Source: CAYUNT01 sp964446285 (lineage in GTDB: Bacteria; Sumerlaeota; Sumerlaeia; SLMS01; CAYUNT01). Taken from it: a stretch of 41,843 nucleotides of DNA. Shown here one piece after another: positions 1 to 8,744 of the stretch (position 1 is the first letter of the stretch; each line of letters begins with the position of its first letter). Made by a program: the position numbers and the translations under genes. Location: positions 1-41,843 of the forward strand of contig CAYUNT010000012.1 in NCBI GenBank assembly GCA_964446285.1, given 5' to 3'. The notes beneath the pieces were generated by a model. It searched no databases, was not told the origin of the DNA, and worked only from the letters and a program-made list of their open reading frames with translations.

Positions 1-86
1 AACGCTATATCCTGCCAATCCCTGTTAATAATAGAAGGTTTTCGGAATTGTCCTGGTCATATCTCAGATTCTGGCATGACTATAGA

Positions 87-113
87 TTGACATCTGCAGC
101 TTCTAGGTATAGT
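87..113 (+). promoter_or_regulatory. candidate sigma-70 promoter for the EF-hand gene
   Basis: A perfect -35 box TTGACA lies at 87-92. It is followed by TATAGT at 108-113 (15-bp spacer) or TAGTGT at 110-115 (17-bp spacer). A strong ribosome binding site, AAGGGAG at 132-138, lies 6 bp before the ATG at 145. The -10 assignment is uncertain because one option has a short spacer and the other a weak box. Confidence 0.4.
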
Positions 114-144
114 GTAAAATGGAAATGGTTTAAGGGAGCATCTG

Positions 145-2358
145 ATGAAGAAATTATCCATTCACGAGTCCATGCTAAAAGACAGTTGGATTTGGACCTT
201 TCAACGTTTAGGCGGACTTGCCCAGGTCTGCCTCCAGAAAAAAGAGGATTTTGAAAATCTGGAGCAACTGGATCCGAAGCTCTGGGTCGCGCTGTGCTGC
301 CCAGCGAAGGGCCTGGAATTCGATCAACAAACTCTTGCCAAAATCGACAAGGACAAGGATGGCCGAATTCGCGTTCCAGAAATTGTTGAGGCCGTGCGGT
401 GGACAGTATCGCTGCTGAAAGACCCTTCGGAACTGGGCGCAAGTTCAGTGGATCTTCCTTTGGCATCCATCAATGACAAGTCTGAAAAGGGGGCGCGAAT
501 CCTGGCATCAGCCAAGGAAATCCTGGCAAGCCTCGGGAAATCTGAATCCACGACCATCGGAGTTGATGACACCTCCGACATTATTCGCATCTTCTCCCAA
601 ACGTTATACAACGGCGATGGCGTTATTATTCCCGAAGGCGCAGATAAGGAAGAAACAAGGAAAGTCCTTGAAGACATTATCAAATGCTGTGGCGGGCAGA
701 AAGATCGAAGCGGCAAGGATGGCGTGGATTCGGCAGCAGTGGACCGTTTCTTTCAGGCGTTGCAGGATTACTCTGAATGGCGATCGAAAGCTGAATCTGG
801 CGTTCCTGGGATGCTGGCGGCGCTCGAGCCTGGTGAGCCAGCGGCTGCGGCATTTGCGGCATTTCAAGCGATGCGGACCAAGATTCAGGATTACTTTTCC
901 CGATGCCGGCTGGCTTCGTTCGATCCGCGTGCCGCGGGACCGATGAATCGACCGGAGACCGATCTTGTGAACCTTGCCAACAAGGACCTTTCAGTTTTGG
1001 GTGATGATGTGGCCGCGCTGCCGTTGGCTCGGATCGAAGCGAGCCGCCCGCTTTCCCTGACTGATGGACTTAACCCCGCATGGAGCGATCGGATGGACGT
1101 GTTCATTCGCTGCGTTGTCGTTCCCCTGCTGGGCGAGGGCAAAATGAGCCTGACTGAACAAGAGTGGCGCCAAATCAGCGAGCAACTTGCTCCGTATGAA
1201 GCATGGATCGCCGCCAAATCCGGATCTTTAGTTGAGTCTCTTGGAATAGATCGAGTTCGGAATATCCTTTTGGGCAATGCGCGCGATGAAATCGCCAAGG
1301 TTTTCGAGAAAGAAAGGGAAGCCATTCCCCGCATGGAAGCGATCGAGGATGTCGATCAACTGGTGCGATACTACCGTGATCTGCGGACACTCCTGAACAA
1401 TTTTGTGTCATTCACTGATTTTTATTCGCCAGAGAAATGGGCTATTTTTCAGGCTGGAACGCTTTATCTCGACGGGCGAAGCTGCAAATTGTGCATACGG
1501 GTTGACGATATTGCGAAACATTCAGCGGTTGCGGCGCTCGGCAAAATGTATATCGCCTACTGTGAATGCACGCGCAAGGACACGCCCTCCAAAATCAACA
1601 TCGCGGCAGCTTTTACGGCAGGCGATTCCGATTTCCTTATGGCTGGACGCAACGGCTTGTTTATCGATCGCCAGGGCAGAGACTGGGATGCCGCCATCGT
1701 TAGAGTGATTGAAAATCCAATAAGCATCCGCCAAGCCTTCTGGTCTCCCTACAAGCGCATTGGCCGTATGATCGGCGAACAAGTGGAAAAACTGGCATCC
1801 ACCCGCGAAAAGGCCGTTCAGGACAAGACAGCAGCAGGCTTGCAGGACACGGTCAAGACTGCTGAAAAGGCCGGAGCGGCGCCAGCGCCCACTGCCGGCG
1901 CTGCACCTGCAGCGGGATCTTCCCCGGCGCCGTTTGATATAGGAAAGGTTGTGGGAATTTTCGCGGCGATCGGCCTGGCTGTCGGCGCTATCGGAACAGC
2001 GCTTGCCGCTATTGTCGCCGCCTTTCTGAGCCTTGCATGGTGGAAGCAGCCTCTTGCTTTTCTTGCCATAATGCTTCTCATATCAGGGCCTTCCATGGTG
2101 ATTGCCTGGCTTAAACTGCGGCAGCGTTCGTTGGGGCCGCTGCTCGACGCTGCTGGCTGGGCCATCAACGGGCGAGTGAAAATCAATTTGCTGCTTGGTC
2201 GCGCATTGACGAGCATTGCCTCTCTTCCCCCCAACTCGATACGCAATCTCGCTGATCCTTTCGAACCGCCGGCAAACCAGCGCAGGCGCAACCTATTACT
2301 GACTATTCTTGCGCTTGTTGCCATTGCCGCTGTTGTTTTCTACTGGAAGGTTCTATAA
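145..2358 (+). CDS. EF-hand-containing membrane protein of unknown function (737 aa)
   Basis: I do not recognise a named family. A canonical 12-residue calcium loop, DKDKDGRIRVPE, lies at residues 68-79. A second EF-like stretch, DRSGKDGVDSAAVDRF, lies near residue 190, so calcium binding is likely. No signal peptide is visible. The long middle part (about 200-580) looks soluble and mixed alpha/beta. An Ala/Pro-rich linker near 580-600 is followed by two or three hydrophobic segments (about 605-660), a short cytoplasmic-type stretch, and a final hydrophobic helix ending at the C-terminus. The protein is therefore probably anchored by its C-terminal end, with the calcium-sensing part in front. 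The ATG is supported by AAGGGAG 6 bp upstream. It is a single gene, with 458 bp before proC. Confidence 0.8.
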   Translation: MKKLSIHESMLKDSWIWTFQRLGGLAQVCLQKKEDFENLEQLDPKLWVALCCPAKGLEFDQQTLAKIDKDKDGRIRVPEIVEAVRWTVSLLKDPSELGASSVDLPLASINDKSEKGARILASAKEILASLGKSESTTIGVDDTSDIIRIFSQTLYNGDGVIIPEGADKEETRKVLEDIIKCCGGQKDRSGKDGVDSAAVDRFFQALQDYSEWRSKAESGVPGMLAALEPGEPAAAAFAAFQAMRTKIQDYFSRCRLASFDPRAAGPMNRPETDLVNLANKDLSVLGDDVAALPLARIEASRPLSLTDGLNPAWSDRMDVFIRCVVVPLLGEGKMSLTEQEWRQISEQLAPYEAWIAAKSGSLVESLGIDRVRNILLGNARDEIAKVFEKEREAIPRMEAIEDVDQLVRYYRDLRTLLNNFVSFTDFYSPEKWAIFQAGTLYLDGRSCKLCIRVDDIAKHSAVAALGKMYIAYCECTRKDTPSKINIAAAFTAGDSDFLMAGRNGLFIDRQGRDWDAAIVRVIENPISIRQAFWSPYKRIGRMIGEQVEKLASTREKAVQDKTAAGLQDTVKTAEKAGAAPAPTAGAAPAAGSSPAPFDIGKVVGIFAAIGLAVGAIGTALAAIVAAFLSLAWWKQPLAFLAIMLLISGPSMVIAWLKLRQRSLGPLLDAAGWAINGRVKINLLLGRALTSIASLPPNSIRNLADPFEPPANQRRRNLLLTILALVAIAAVVFYWKVL

Positions 2359-2816
2359 TTGAAAACGCGGCTTTTGCGAAAAGATTAAAACGCGCCAGAG
2401 AATTTTCGGGGGGGCATGTTGCCTGTGCATGACAGAATATCTGCCTTGGGTCGTATTGAATTGTATCTTGCTGAAGTATAGCGTTTTCATGCAAAAGATA
2501 TCATGGAGCGGGTGTCGTATAATTTCCCGTTATTCCGCTCCTTGGATTTGCCATGAAGTGCTTTGGGGCAGTCTCTGCAAGGCATGATCCGTCGATGGCG
2601 CATGTCGCATGTAATGATGCCCGGATGCAAAGCGGGCGTTGACCGCGCCATGCCATCGCGGCCACACTCCCCCTGCTTGCGGCGCTCCCAAGGCGGCAGC
2701 GGGGGAGAGAAGCACCGCAGAAAATGAAAATGCCGCCGATCTCCGCTGCTCTTCTCCGCCGTTATTCTTGCGGCGAGCATGATTCCATCACTTTGCGGAA
2801 AGGAAAGGTTGCGACC
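2359..2816. other. intergenic region with one GC-rich hairpin
   Basis: There is no convincing gene between the EF-hand gene and proC. Open frames on the minus strand here run into the antisense of proC and look like shadows. The one structure seen is an inverted repeat at 2667-2707: CTCCCCCTGC pairs with GCAGCGGGGGAG, with two bases bulged. It is not followed by a T-run, so it is not a simple terminator. Confidence 0.5.
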
Positions 2817-3647
2817 ATGACGCCCATCCCACGGCCCATCGGATTCCTCGGCGCGGGCAATATGGCCGAAGCGCTCATCAATGGTATTTTGTCGCGAGGA
2901 CTCGCTCATCCTGGCCAGGTGGTTATTTCGGACGTCCGCCCCGAGCGTCTCGACGATCTGCGGATGCGCATGGGTGTGGTGCGGGCCGAATCCAACGCCG
3001 CCCTCGCCAAAGCGTGCAAAACTATCGTCTTTTCCGTCAAACCCCAGAATGTTCGCGAACTCTGCGCGGAAATCGGCCCCCACGCGCCTGCCGACGCGCT
3101 TTACATCTCGATTTGCGCCGGGGTGCCTACGCGCATTTTCGAGACGCTTCTCACGGGCGCGAACTCCTCGGCCCGCGTGGTGCGCGTGATGCCCAATACG
3201 CCGGCGATGATCGGCTTCGGCGCATCGGCCCTCGCCGCCGGGGCGAATGCCACGCCCGAGGACCTTCTCATTGCCACGCGCCTGTTCGAGGCCGTCGGCG
3301 TTACGATCCAGGTTCGCGAGGAGCAGCTGGATGCCATCACAGGCCTGAGCGGCACCGGCCCGGCGTATTTCTTCCTGATGATCGAGGCGTTGATCGAGGC
3401 AGGAATCGAGCAGGGTCTTTCGCCCGAGGAATCGGTGCGCATGGTCAAACAAACCGCCTACGGGGCGTCGCGTCTGGCGCTCGAATCCGAGAAAACTCCT
3501 GGCGAATTGCGCCGCGCCGTCACCTCACCGGGCGGAACGACGGCCGCCGCGCTGGAGGTTCTCCAGAACGCGGATTTTATGAGCCTCATGCGCCGATGCG
3601 TGGCCCGCGCCACTGAACGCAGCCGCGAACTCGGGCGCATGGTGTAA
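2817..3647 (+). CDS. proC: pyrroline-5-carboxylate reductase (276 aa)
   Basis: Catalyses the last step of proline synthesis, NAD(P)H-dependent reduction of 1-pyrroline-5-carboxylate to L-proline, in the cytoplasm. The N-terminal dinucleotide fold begins IGFLGAGNMAEAL. The conserved C-terminal signature SGTGPAYFFLMIEAL is present, followed by the helical dimerisation domain ending TTAAALEVL. Length matches the family (about 270 aa). An in-frame ATG exists at 2724, but the extra 31 residues are not family-like. The ATG at 2817 has GGAAAGG about 8 bp upstream and places the Rossmann fold at the N-terminus, so it is preferred. The gene stands 85 bp before der and is separated from it by a short tandem repeat. 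Confidence 0.95.
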   Translation: MTPIPRPIGFLGAGNMAEALINGILSRGLAHPGQVVISDVRPERLDDLRMRMGVVRAESNAALAKACKTIVFSVKPQNVRELCAEIGPHAPADALYISICAGVPTRIFETLLTGANSSARVVRVMPNTPAMIGFGASALAAGANATPEDLLIATRLFEAVGVTIQVREEQLDAITGLSGTGPAYFFLMIEALIEAGIEQGLSPEESVRMVKQTAYGASRLALESEKTPGELRRAVTSPGGTTAAALEVLQNADFMSLMRRCVARATERSRELGRMV

Positions 3648-3661
3648 TAAAGAAGACTTTC

Positions 3662-3687
3662 CGCAGAGGCGCAGAGAGCGCAGAGAA
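3662..3687. repeat. short tandem oligonucleotide (GCAGAG family)
   Basis: The proC-der gap contains a degenerate direct repeat built on GCAGAG(A/G)GC, with three units in 26 bp. It is one of several unrelated oligonucleotide families seen in the gaps of this window. No opposing arm was found, so it should not form a hairpin by itself. Confidence 0.5.
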
Positions 3688-3732
3688 TACCATAGAGAAG
3701 TTCATAGGGACTATTGAGCGATTCCACAATCC

Positions 3733-5265
3733 ATGCATCCTTCCAATCTTCCCATTGTTGCCATTGTTGGACGCCCCAATGTGGGCAAGTCCACGCTGTT
3801 TAATCGAATAACGCGGCGCCGCTTTGCCGTTGTGCATCCCACCCCGGGCGTGACGCGCGACCGCAATTACGCCGAAGCGGAATATCACAGGCGGCGGTTT
3901 TTCCTTGTCGATACGGGCGGCTACGAAGTTGACACGGACTCGACGCTGCTTATGCAAATGCGCGAGCAAACGCTTCTCGCGGTCGAGGAGGCCGACGCGG
4001 TAATCTTCCTCGCGGACGCGAGCGAGCCGGACAATCCAACCGACGATGAAATCATCCAGACGCTGCGCCGCTCGGGGAAACCGTTGTTTCTGGCTGTGAA
4101 TAAATGCGATTCACCCGCGCGCGAGGCGCAGGCATGGTCGCTCAGCCGCCTCGGATTCGACACAATCTACCCCATTTCCGCCCTGCATGGCCACGGCGTG
4201 TTTGACTTGATGGACGATGTGGTTTCCGCCTTGCCCAAGCCGCTGCCCGAAGCGCGAAACACCGCCGGGCCTGGCGACCTGATCCGCGTCGCCATTGTGG
4301 GGCGCCAGAACGTCGGGAAATCCACGCTGCTCAACCGTCTTCTGGGGCGCGATCGCGTGATTGCCAACGAGATGCCGGGCACAACGCGCGATGCCATCGA
4401 CACGTATATCGAACGCGAAGGGCGCTCGTATTGCCTCATCGACACGGCGGGCATCCGGCGGCGCGGGCGCATCGAGCGCGGCATCGAGCATCTGTGTGTG
4501 TTGTCGTCGGTGCTGGCATTGCGCAGGTGCGATGTGGCGATCCTTGTTCTCGACGTTCCGCGCGGCATTCATCAGCAAGACACGCACATTGCGGGCTTTA
4601 TTCAAGAGGAAGGCAAGCCTTGCATCATTGTCCTCAATAAATGGGATGTGGTGGAAAAAGACACAAACACATTCGGCTCGTATGTGAAGCAGGTGCGCGA
4701 GGAATTCAACTTTCTGCCTCACGCGCTCATCCTCAGCGTCTCCGCGCTCACCGGCCAGCGCTGCCATCGCATCTGGGAATTGATCGACCATTGCAACGTC
4801 CAGGCGCACCGCGAAATCCAGACTTCGGAACTCAATCGCGTCTTGCAGGCGGCTGTGCAAAAAGTGTCGCCGCCGGTGTTCCACGGGCGCTTGCTCAAGA
4901 TCAAATACGCTGCGCAAACGGGCGTTGCGCCGCCCACATTCACTTTGTTTGTCAACGATCCCAATCTAGTGCACTTTTCCTACAAGCGCTATTTGCTCAA
5001 CCGCCTGCGCGATGCGTTTGGAATGGAAGGCGCGCCGATTCGCATCTTCTTCCGCCGCAAATCGCCGCCCGAGGGCTGGGACGCCGTGATGAGCGAAATC
5101 GAGCGGGCGCCGCGTATCGCGGGCGAGCGGCGGCAAACGCCTTCGATTCTGCGTGATGACGTTGTGATGGTCGAAACCGGCGACGATGAAATTATGACGG
5201 AAGACACTGGACAGGATTTACAGGATGAAAAAGATGAAGGGCAGTATGAGGATGATGAGGAATAA
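3733..5265 (+). CDS. der: ribosome-assembly GTPase Der/EngA (510 aa)
   Basis: Tandem-GTPase protein essential for 50S subunit assembly. G domain 1 has P-loop GRPNVGKS (residues 13-20), DTGGYEVD and NKCD. G domain 2 has GRQNVGKS, DTAGIRRRGR and NKWD. A KH-like C-terminal domain contains HFSYKRYLLNRLRDAF. It is longer than the usual 440-490 aa because of a C-terminal tail of about 40 residues, very rich in Asp, Glu and Gln. The last part of that tail (DTGQDLQDEKDE and following) is encoded by an oligonucleotide repeat also present in the downstream gap. No clear Shine-Dalgarno sequence precedes the ATG, but the N-terminus aligns with the family from the first residues. Confidence 0.96.
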   Translation: MHPSNLPIVAIVGRPNVGKSTLFNRITRRRFAVVHPTPGVTRDRNYAEAEYHRRRFFLVDTGGYEVDTDSTLLMQMREQTLLAVEEADAVIFLADASEPDNPTDDEIIQTLRRSGKPLFLAVNKCDSPAREAQAWSLSRLGFDTIYPISALHGHGVFDLMDDVVSALPKPLPEARNTAGPGDLIRVAIVGRQNVGKSTLLNRLLGRDRVIANEMPGTTRDAIDTYIEREGRSYCLIDTAGIRRRGRIERGIEHLCVLSSVLALRRCDVAILVLDVPRGIHQQDTHIAGFIQEEGKPCIIVLNKWDVVEKDTNTFGSYVKQVREEFNFLPHALILSVSALTGQRCHRIWELIDHCNVQAHREIQTSELNRVLQAAVQKVSPPVFHGRLLKIKYAAQTGVAPPTFTLFVNDPNLVHFSYKRYLLNRLRDAFGMEGAPIRIFFRRKSPPEGWDAVMSEIERAPRIAGERRQTPSILRDDVVMVETGDDEIMTEDTGQDLQDEKDEGQYEDDEE

Positions 5266-5350
5266 AATTCAATAGCCAGTGGCTTTTTCGCCTATTCTCC
5301 TTATTCTTTCTCCCCTGTCTATCTTGTCAATCCTGTCTATTCTTTACAAT
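5208..5350. repeat. imperfect inverted repeat across the der 3' end and der-rsmA gap
   Basis: The left arm at 5208-5240 (core ACAGGATTTACAGGATGAA) lies inside der and encodes part of its tail. The right arm at 5313-5350, read on the minus strand, gives the same theme (AATAGACAGGATTGACAAG). The two arms could form a long imperfect stem around the der stop codon and may help end transcription. From general familiarity, GACAGGATTTACAGGAT-type oligonucleotides recur in gaps of many environmental bacterial genomes; this was not checked here. Confidence 0.6.
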
Positions 5351-5379
5351 TTCTCCCTGGAGCGACTCCCCTGACTTCC

Positions 5380-6303
5380 GTGAAACCCATGACTCCTGTG
5401 AATCCCGATGAACCTCGCGAGCCGGCGCCTGATGGCGAATTTCAATTCCCTCCGATTCCGCGCCTTCTCAAACGCCTGGGCCTGAGAACCAATCAGCGGC
5501 GCGGCCAGCATTTTCTGCGACGGCCCGAACTGGGCGACCGCATTGCGTGCGCATCAGGCGTCGGGCCGGAAGATGTCGTTGTAGAAATTGGCGCTGGGCT
5601 TGGGAATTTGTCTGTTCCTCTAGCCCGCCGCGCTGCCGCTGTTCACGCCATCGAACCCGACCGGCGCTTCGAGCCGTGGCACACGCATCTCAGTTTCTTT
5701 TTCAAAAACCTCAAGTTTCACTATGCGGATTTCCTCCAATTTCCGCTCGAAACGTGCCTGGCGGGCGTTTGCGCGCCGGTGGCCGTCGGGAATCTGCCCT
5801 ATTACCTCACCTCACCGATTTTGTTCAATTTGCTCGAAGGGCCAATTCGCTGGAAACGAATCGTCGTTATGGTGCAGCGCGAAGTGGCCGAACGCATGAT
5901 CTCCCCGCCCGGCAGCCGCGAATATGGCGCGCTGTCGGTCAAAGTGCAGTATTTCACCACGCCGCGCATCGTGCTGGCCGTTCCGCCGGGCGAGTTCCTG
6001 CCGCCGCCCGAGGTGCATTCGCGCGTCGTGGCGCTTGAGCCGCGTCCCGATCCGCTGGGGGGCGATTTGGAGCGCCGCCACCGCGTGTTCACGATTATCG
6101 AGAAATCGTTTCAGCACCGGCGAAAAACCATGCCGAACGCCCTCGCCTCGGGCGGATGGTGGCAGATGGACCGCGCCGCCATCGAGGCCGCCATGCGAGA
6201 GGGCGATTTCGATCCGCGCCGCCGCCCCGAGACTTTCTCGCTCGATGACTTTTACCGCCTGGAAGAAACCTTGCGGCGCGCACAACCGCCAGCAAATTCA
6301 TAG
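5380..6303 (+). CDS. rsmA: 16S rRNA dimethyladenosine transferase RsmA/KsgA (307 aa)
   Basis: Dimethylates the two adjacent adenosines in the 3'-terminal helix of 16S rRNA, using S-adenosylmethionine, during 30S maturation. Motif I is VVEIGAGLGNL and the acidic SAM-ribose contact is AIEPDRRF. The catalytic motif NLPYYLTSPILF matches the NLPY signature. The C-terminal domain contains FTIIEKSFQHRRKTMPNAL, typical of KsgA. The reading frame opens at GTG 5380, and an ATG at 5389 is equally possible. The first 35 or so residues are Pro/Glu-rich and precede the family core (TNQRRGQHFLRRPEL). The gene follows der after a repeat-filled gap. Confidence 0.95.
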   Translation: MKPMTPVNPDEPREPAPDGEFQFPPIPRLLKRLGLRTNQRRGQHFLRRPELGDRIACASGVGPEDVVVEIGAGLGNLSVPLARRAAAVHAIEPDRRFEPWHTHLSFFFKNLKFHYADFLQFPLETCLAGVCAPVAVGNLPYYLTSPILFNLLEGPIRWKRIVVMVQREVAERMISPPGSREYGALSVKVQYFTTPRIVLAVPPGEFLPPPEVHSRVVALEPRPDPLGGDLERRHRVFTIIEKSFQHRRKTMPNALASGGWWQMDRAAIEAAMREGDFDPRRRPETFSLDDFYRLEETLRRAQPPANS

Positions 6304-6351
6304 GCCCATTTTCGTTGTTCGGAGCAGGATAATCTTCTTTGGGAGGCGGCC

Positions 6352-8613
6352 ATGAGTTGGATGTTGCGACTATTTTTGCTTCTGATTACGCTCGCGGGTG
6401 TGGCAAGTTGCTCATTCCTGGGAGCCAATAATGCGCAAATCGGAAAGAAGGAATCCATGACTGCCAACACCGTAGCCGCGCCATTGTCGTCCTCATCTTT
6501 GGAAGACCGCGCAGAGGCGTTGCTCAGGCAACTCACGCTTGAGGAGAAGATTCAACTTTGCCACGGCTGCTCAAACATGGAAGTGGGCGATATTCCCCGC
6601 CTCGGCATTGGAAAACTCGGCATGAGCGATGGCCCGCAGGGCGTTCGCCTGGAAGACGGACGCCACGCGACGGCGCTTCCGTGCGGCATTTCTCTTTCGT
6701 GCACATGGAATCCCGAGGCAGCGCGCGCCTTCGGAGCGCTAATCGGACGCGAGATTCGCGCAACGGGGAACCATGTGATTCTGGGGCCGGGCGTCAATCT
6801 CATGCGGACGCCTTTGTGCGGGCGTAATTTTGAGTATTATGGCGAAGACCCCTATTTGTCGGGCCAGATTGCCGCCGCTTACATCCGCGGAGTCCAGAGC
6901 GAAGGCGCGGCGGCCACGGTCAAGCACCTTGCTGCGAATAACCAGGAAATCTGCCGGACGGTCGGCAGTTCCAATCTGGATGAACGAACCCTGCGCGAGA
7001 TTTACCTGGTTCCCTTCGAGGCGGCTGTGAAAGAGGGCCGCGTCTGGTGCATCATGTCGTCCTACAACAAAATCAACGGCGTGTATGCCTCGCAGAATGC
7101 CTTGGTGCAGGAAACGATCCCCAAGAAGGAATGGGGTTTCGATGGCGTAATGATGTCGGATTGGGGCGGCGCGCACGATACGAAAGCTTGTGCCCTCGGC
7201 GGTTTGGATTTGGAAATGGGGCAAGGCATGGATTCCCTGATGGGAAAACCGCTTTTGAATTTGGTGCGGCGGGGAGAAATTTCCGAAGCCGCGATTGATG
7301 AGAAGGTGCGCCGGGTGCTGCGACTGATGCTGCGAACCGGGCTGCTGGACCCGCCTGAGTCGCGTCCGGCCGGATCATTCAATACACAAGAACACCACCT
7401 TGAGGCACGTCGGCTGGCTGGGGAGGGAATGGTCCTGCTCAAGAACGATTCGGCGTTTTTGCCGCTGCAAAAAGAGAAAATCCAAACTCTGGCCGTGATT
7501 GGCCCCAATGCCGCCCGGACCCATTGCATAGGCAAATTGCACGATTGCGGCGGCAGCGGCGCAGTTCATCCGGACTACGAAATTACTCCGCTGGAAGGGC
7601 TGCGGAACTATCTGGGAGTGGGCGTGAAAATCGTGTTTGCGGAAGGAGTATCGTTTGCGAAGCCGCCGGAAGGGACCTCGGACGGGGCCAGGGACAAGGC
7701 CTCGAAAGATGCGCTGTTTGCCCAGGCCATCGAGGCCGCGCAGCAGGCAGACGCGGTTCTTTTCTTCGGAGGCACCAATCATTCCTACGATACGGAAGCC
7801 CTTGGCTGGGGCGATGTGAAAACGGCGGATATTCCAAATCTTGAATTGATTGGCCCGCAGGCGCGCCTGATCCGCGAACTGGCCGCAATCAATCCCTGCG
7901 TGGCGGTGGTGCTCATCAACGGATCCGCCGTTAGTGTGGAGCCGTGGATCGACAACGTCTCCGCCGTGCTCGAAGCATGGTATCCGGGCATGGAATCCGG
8001 CAATGCCATCGCCGAGGTTCTCTTTGGGCAGGTCAATCCTTCTGGAAAACTCAGCTGCACCTTCGGGAGGCGGCTTGAGGATTACGCCTGCCATGCCAAC
8101 GGCTCGTATCCGGGCGTTCGCGAGGGCGGCAATCCTTTTGTAGAATATAAAGAAGGCATTTTCATGGGATATCGCTGGTTCGACCGCGAAAGCATCAAAC
8201 CTCGCTTCCCGTTTGGCTTTGGCCTTTCCTATACGACATTCGGCCTGAAAAACGCCGAGGCGGCGATTCGGAACGCTTCTGCGGAGAATCCGCGGGTCAC
8301 AATTTCGGTGGAGGTGGCCAATACGGGCACGCGCGAAGGCGCCGAAGTCGTGCAGGTCTATGTGGGCGACGCACAATCGAGCGTTCCCCGCCCCGTTCGC
8401 GAACTCAAAGGATTCCAGAAAGTCTTTTTGAAACCAGGGGAAAGCAAGACGGTCACAATCGACCTTGGCTTCCGTTCGTTCGCCTTCTGGGATGCAAACT
8501 CTCACCTTTGGAACGTGGAGCCGGGGGAATTTCGGATTGGGATCGGGACCTCGTCTCGCGACATTCACTATGAAAAAACAGTTACGCTGACTGGCGCGGC
8601 CGCTGCGCTCTAG
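6352..8613 (+). CDS. glycoside hydrolase family 3 beta-glucosidase, lipoprotein (753 aa)
   Basis: Exported retaining beta-glycosidase, probably a beta-glucosidase or beta-xylosidase (BglX-like). Residues 1-20 form a lipoprotein signal ending in lipobox VASC with lipidated Cys20, so it is likely anchored to a periplasmic or outer-membrane surface. The TIM-barrel domain carries KHLAANNQE and the nucleophile motif GVMMSDWGG with Asp270. The alpha/beta sandwich domain includes a Gly/Ser-rich loop (DCGGSGAVHPDYE). A C-terminal fibronectin III-like domain starts around FPFGFGLSYTTF. Length matches BglX (about 765 aa). The ATG is preceded by GGGAGGCGGCC. The natural substrate cannot be read from sequence, and there is no neighbouring polysaccharide locus. 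Confidence 0.92.
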   Translation: MSWMLRLFLLLITLAGVASCSFLGANNAQIGKKESMTANTVAAPLSSSSLEDRAEALLRQLTLEEKIQLCHGCSNMEVGDIPRLGIGKLGMSDGPQGVRLEDGRHATALPCGISLSCTWNPEAARAFGALIGREIRATGNHVILGPGVNLMRTPLCGRNFEYYGEDPYLSGQIAAAYIRGVQSEGAAATVKHLAANNQEICRTVGSSNLDERTLREIYLVPFEAAVKEGRVWCIMSSYNKINGVYASQNALVQETIPKKEWGFDGVMMSDWGGAHDTKACALGGLDLEMGQGMDSLMGKPLLNLVRRGEISEAAIDEKVRRVLRLMLRTGLLDPPESRPAGSFNTQEHHLEARRLAGEGMVLLKNDSAFLPLQKEKIQTLAVIGPNAARTHCIGKLHDCGGSGAVHPDYEITPLEGLRNYLGVGVKIVFAEGVSFAKPPEGTSDGARDKASKDALFAQAIEAAQQADAVLFFGGTNHSYDTEALGWGDVKTADIPNLELIGPQARLIRELAAINPCVAVVLINGSAVSVEPWIDNVSAVLEAWYPGMESGNAIAEVLFGQVNPSGKLSCTFGRRLEDYACHANGSYPGVREGGNPFVEYKEGIFMGYRWFDRESIKPRFPFGFGLSYTTFGLKNAEAAIRNASAENPRVTISVEVANTGTREGAEVVQVYVGDAQSSVPRPVRELKGFQKVFLKPGESKTVTIDLGFRSFAFWDANSHLWNVEPGEFRIGIGTSSRDIHYEKTVTLTGAAAAL

Positions 8614-8744
8614 AGATTCGCACAAGCCGATTGCGCTCCAACCTGCATTGCGCAGCGCTTCAACTTCGTCCTTTCACTCCTCTGGACAGGCGGGCGCAAC
8701 ATTGCGATTGTCTGGTCCGGCCGCCAGGGGGAGGCCGCGCGCAA

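Noticed and set aside
2487..3452. Long minus-strand reading frame opposite proC
   Set aside because: It is fully antisense to proC, Arg/His-rich, and shows no family motif; a codon-bias shadow of a G+C-rich gene.
7375..8625. 416-codon minus-strand frame opposite the GH3 gene
   Set aside because: It is antisense to a well-supported glucosidase and its composition (Arg, His, Phe, Ala) is typical of a mirror frame.
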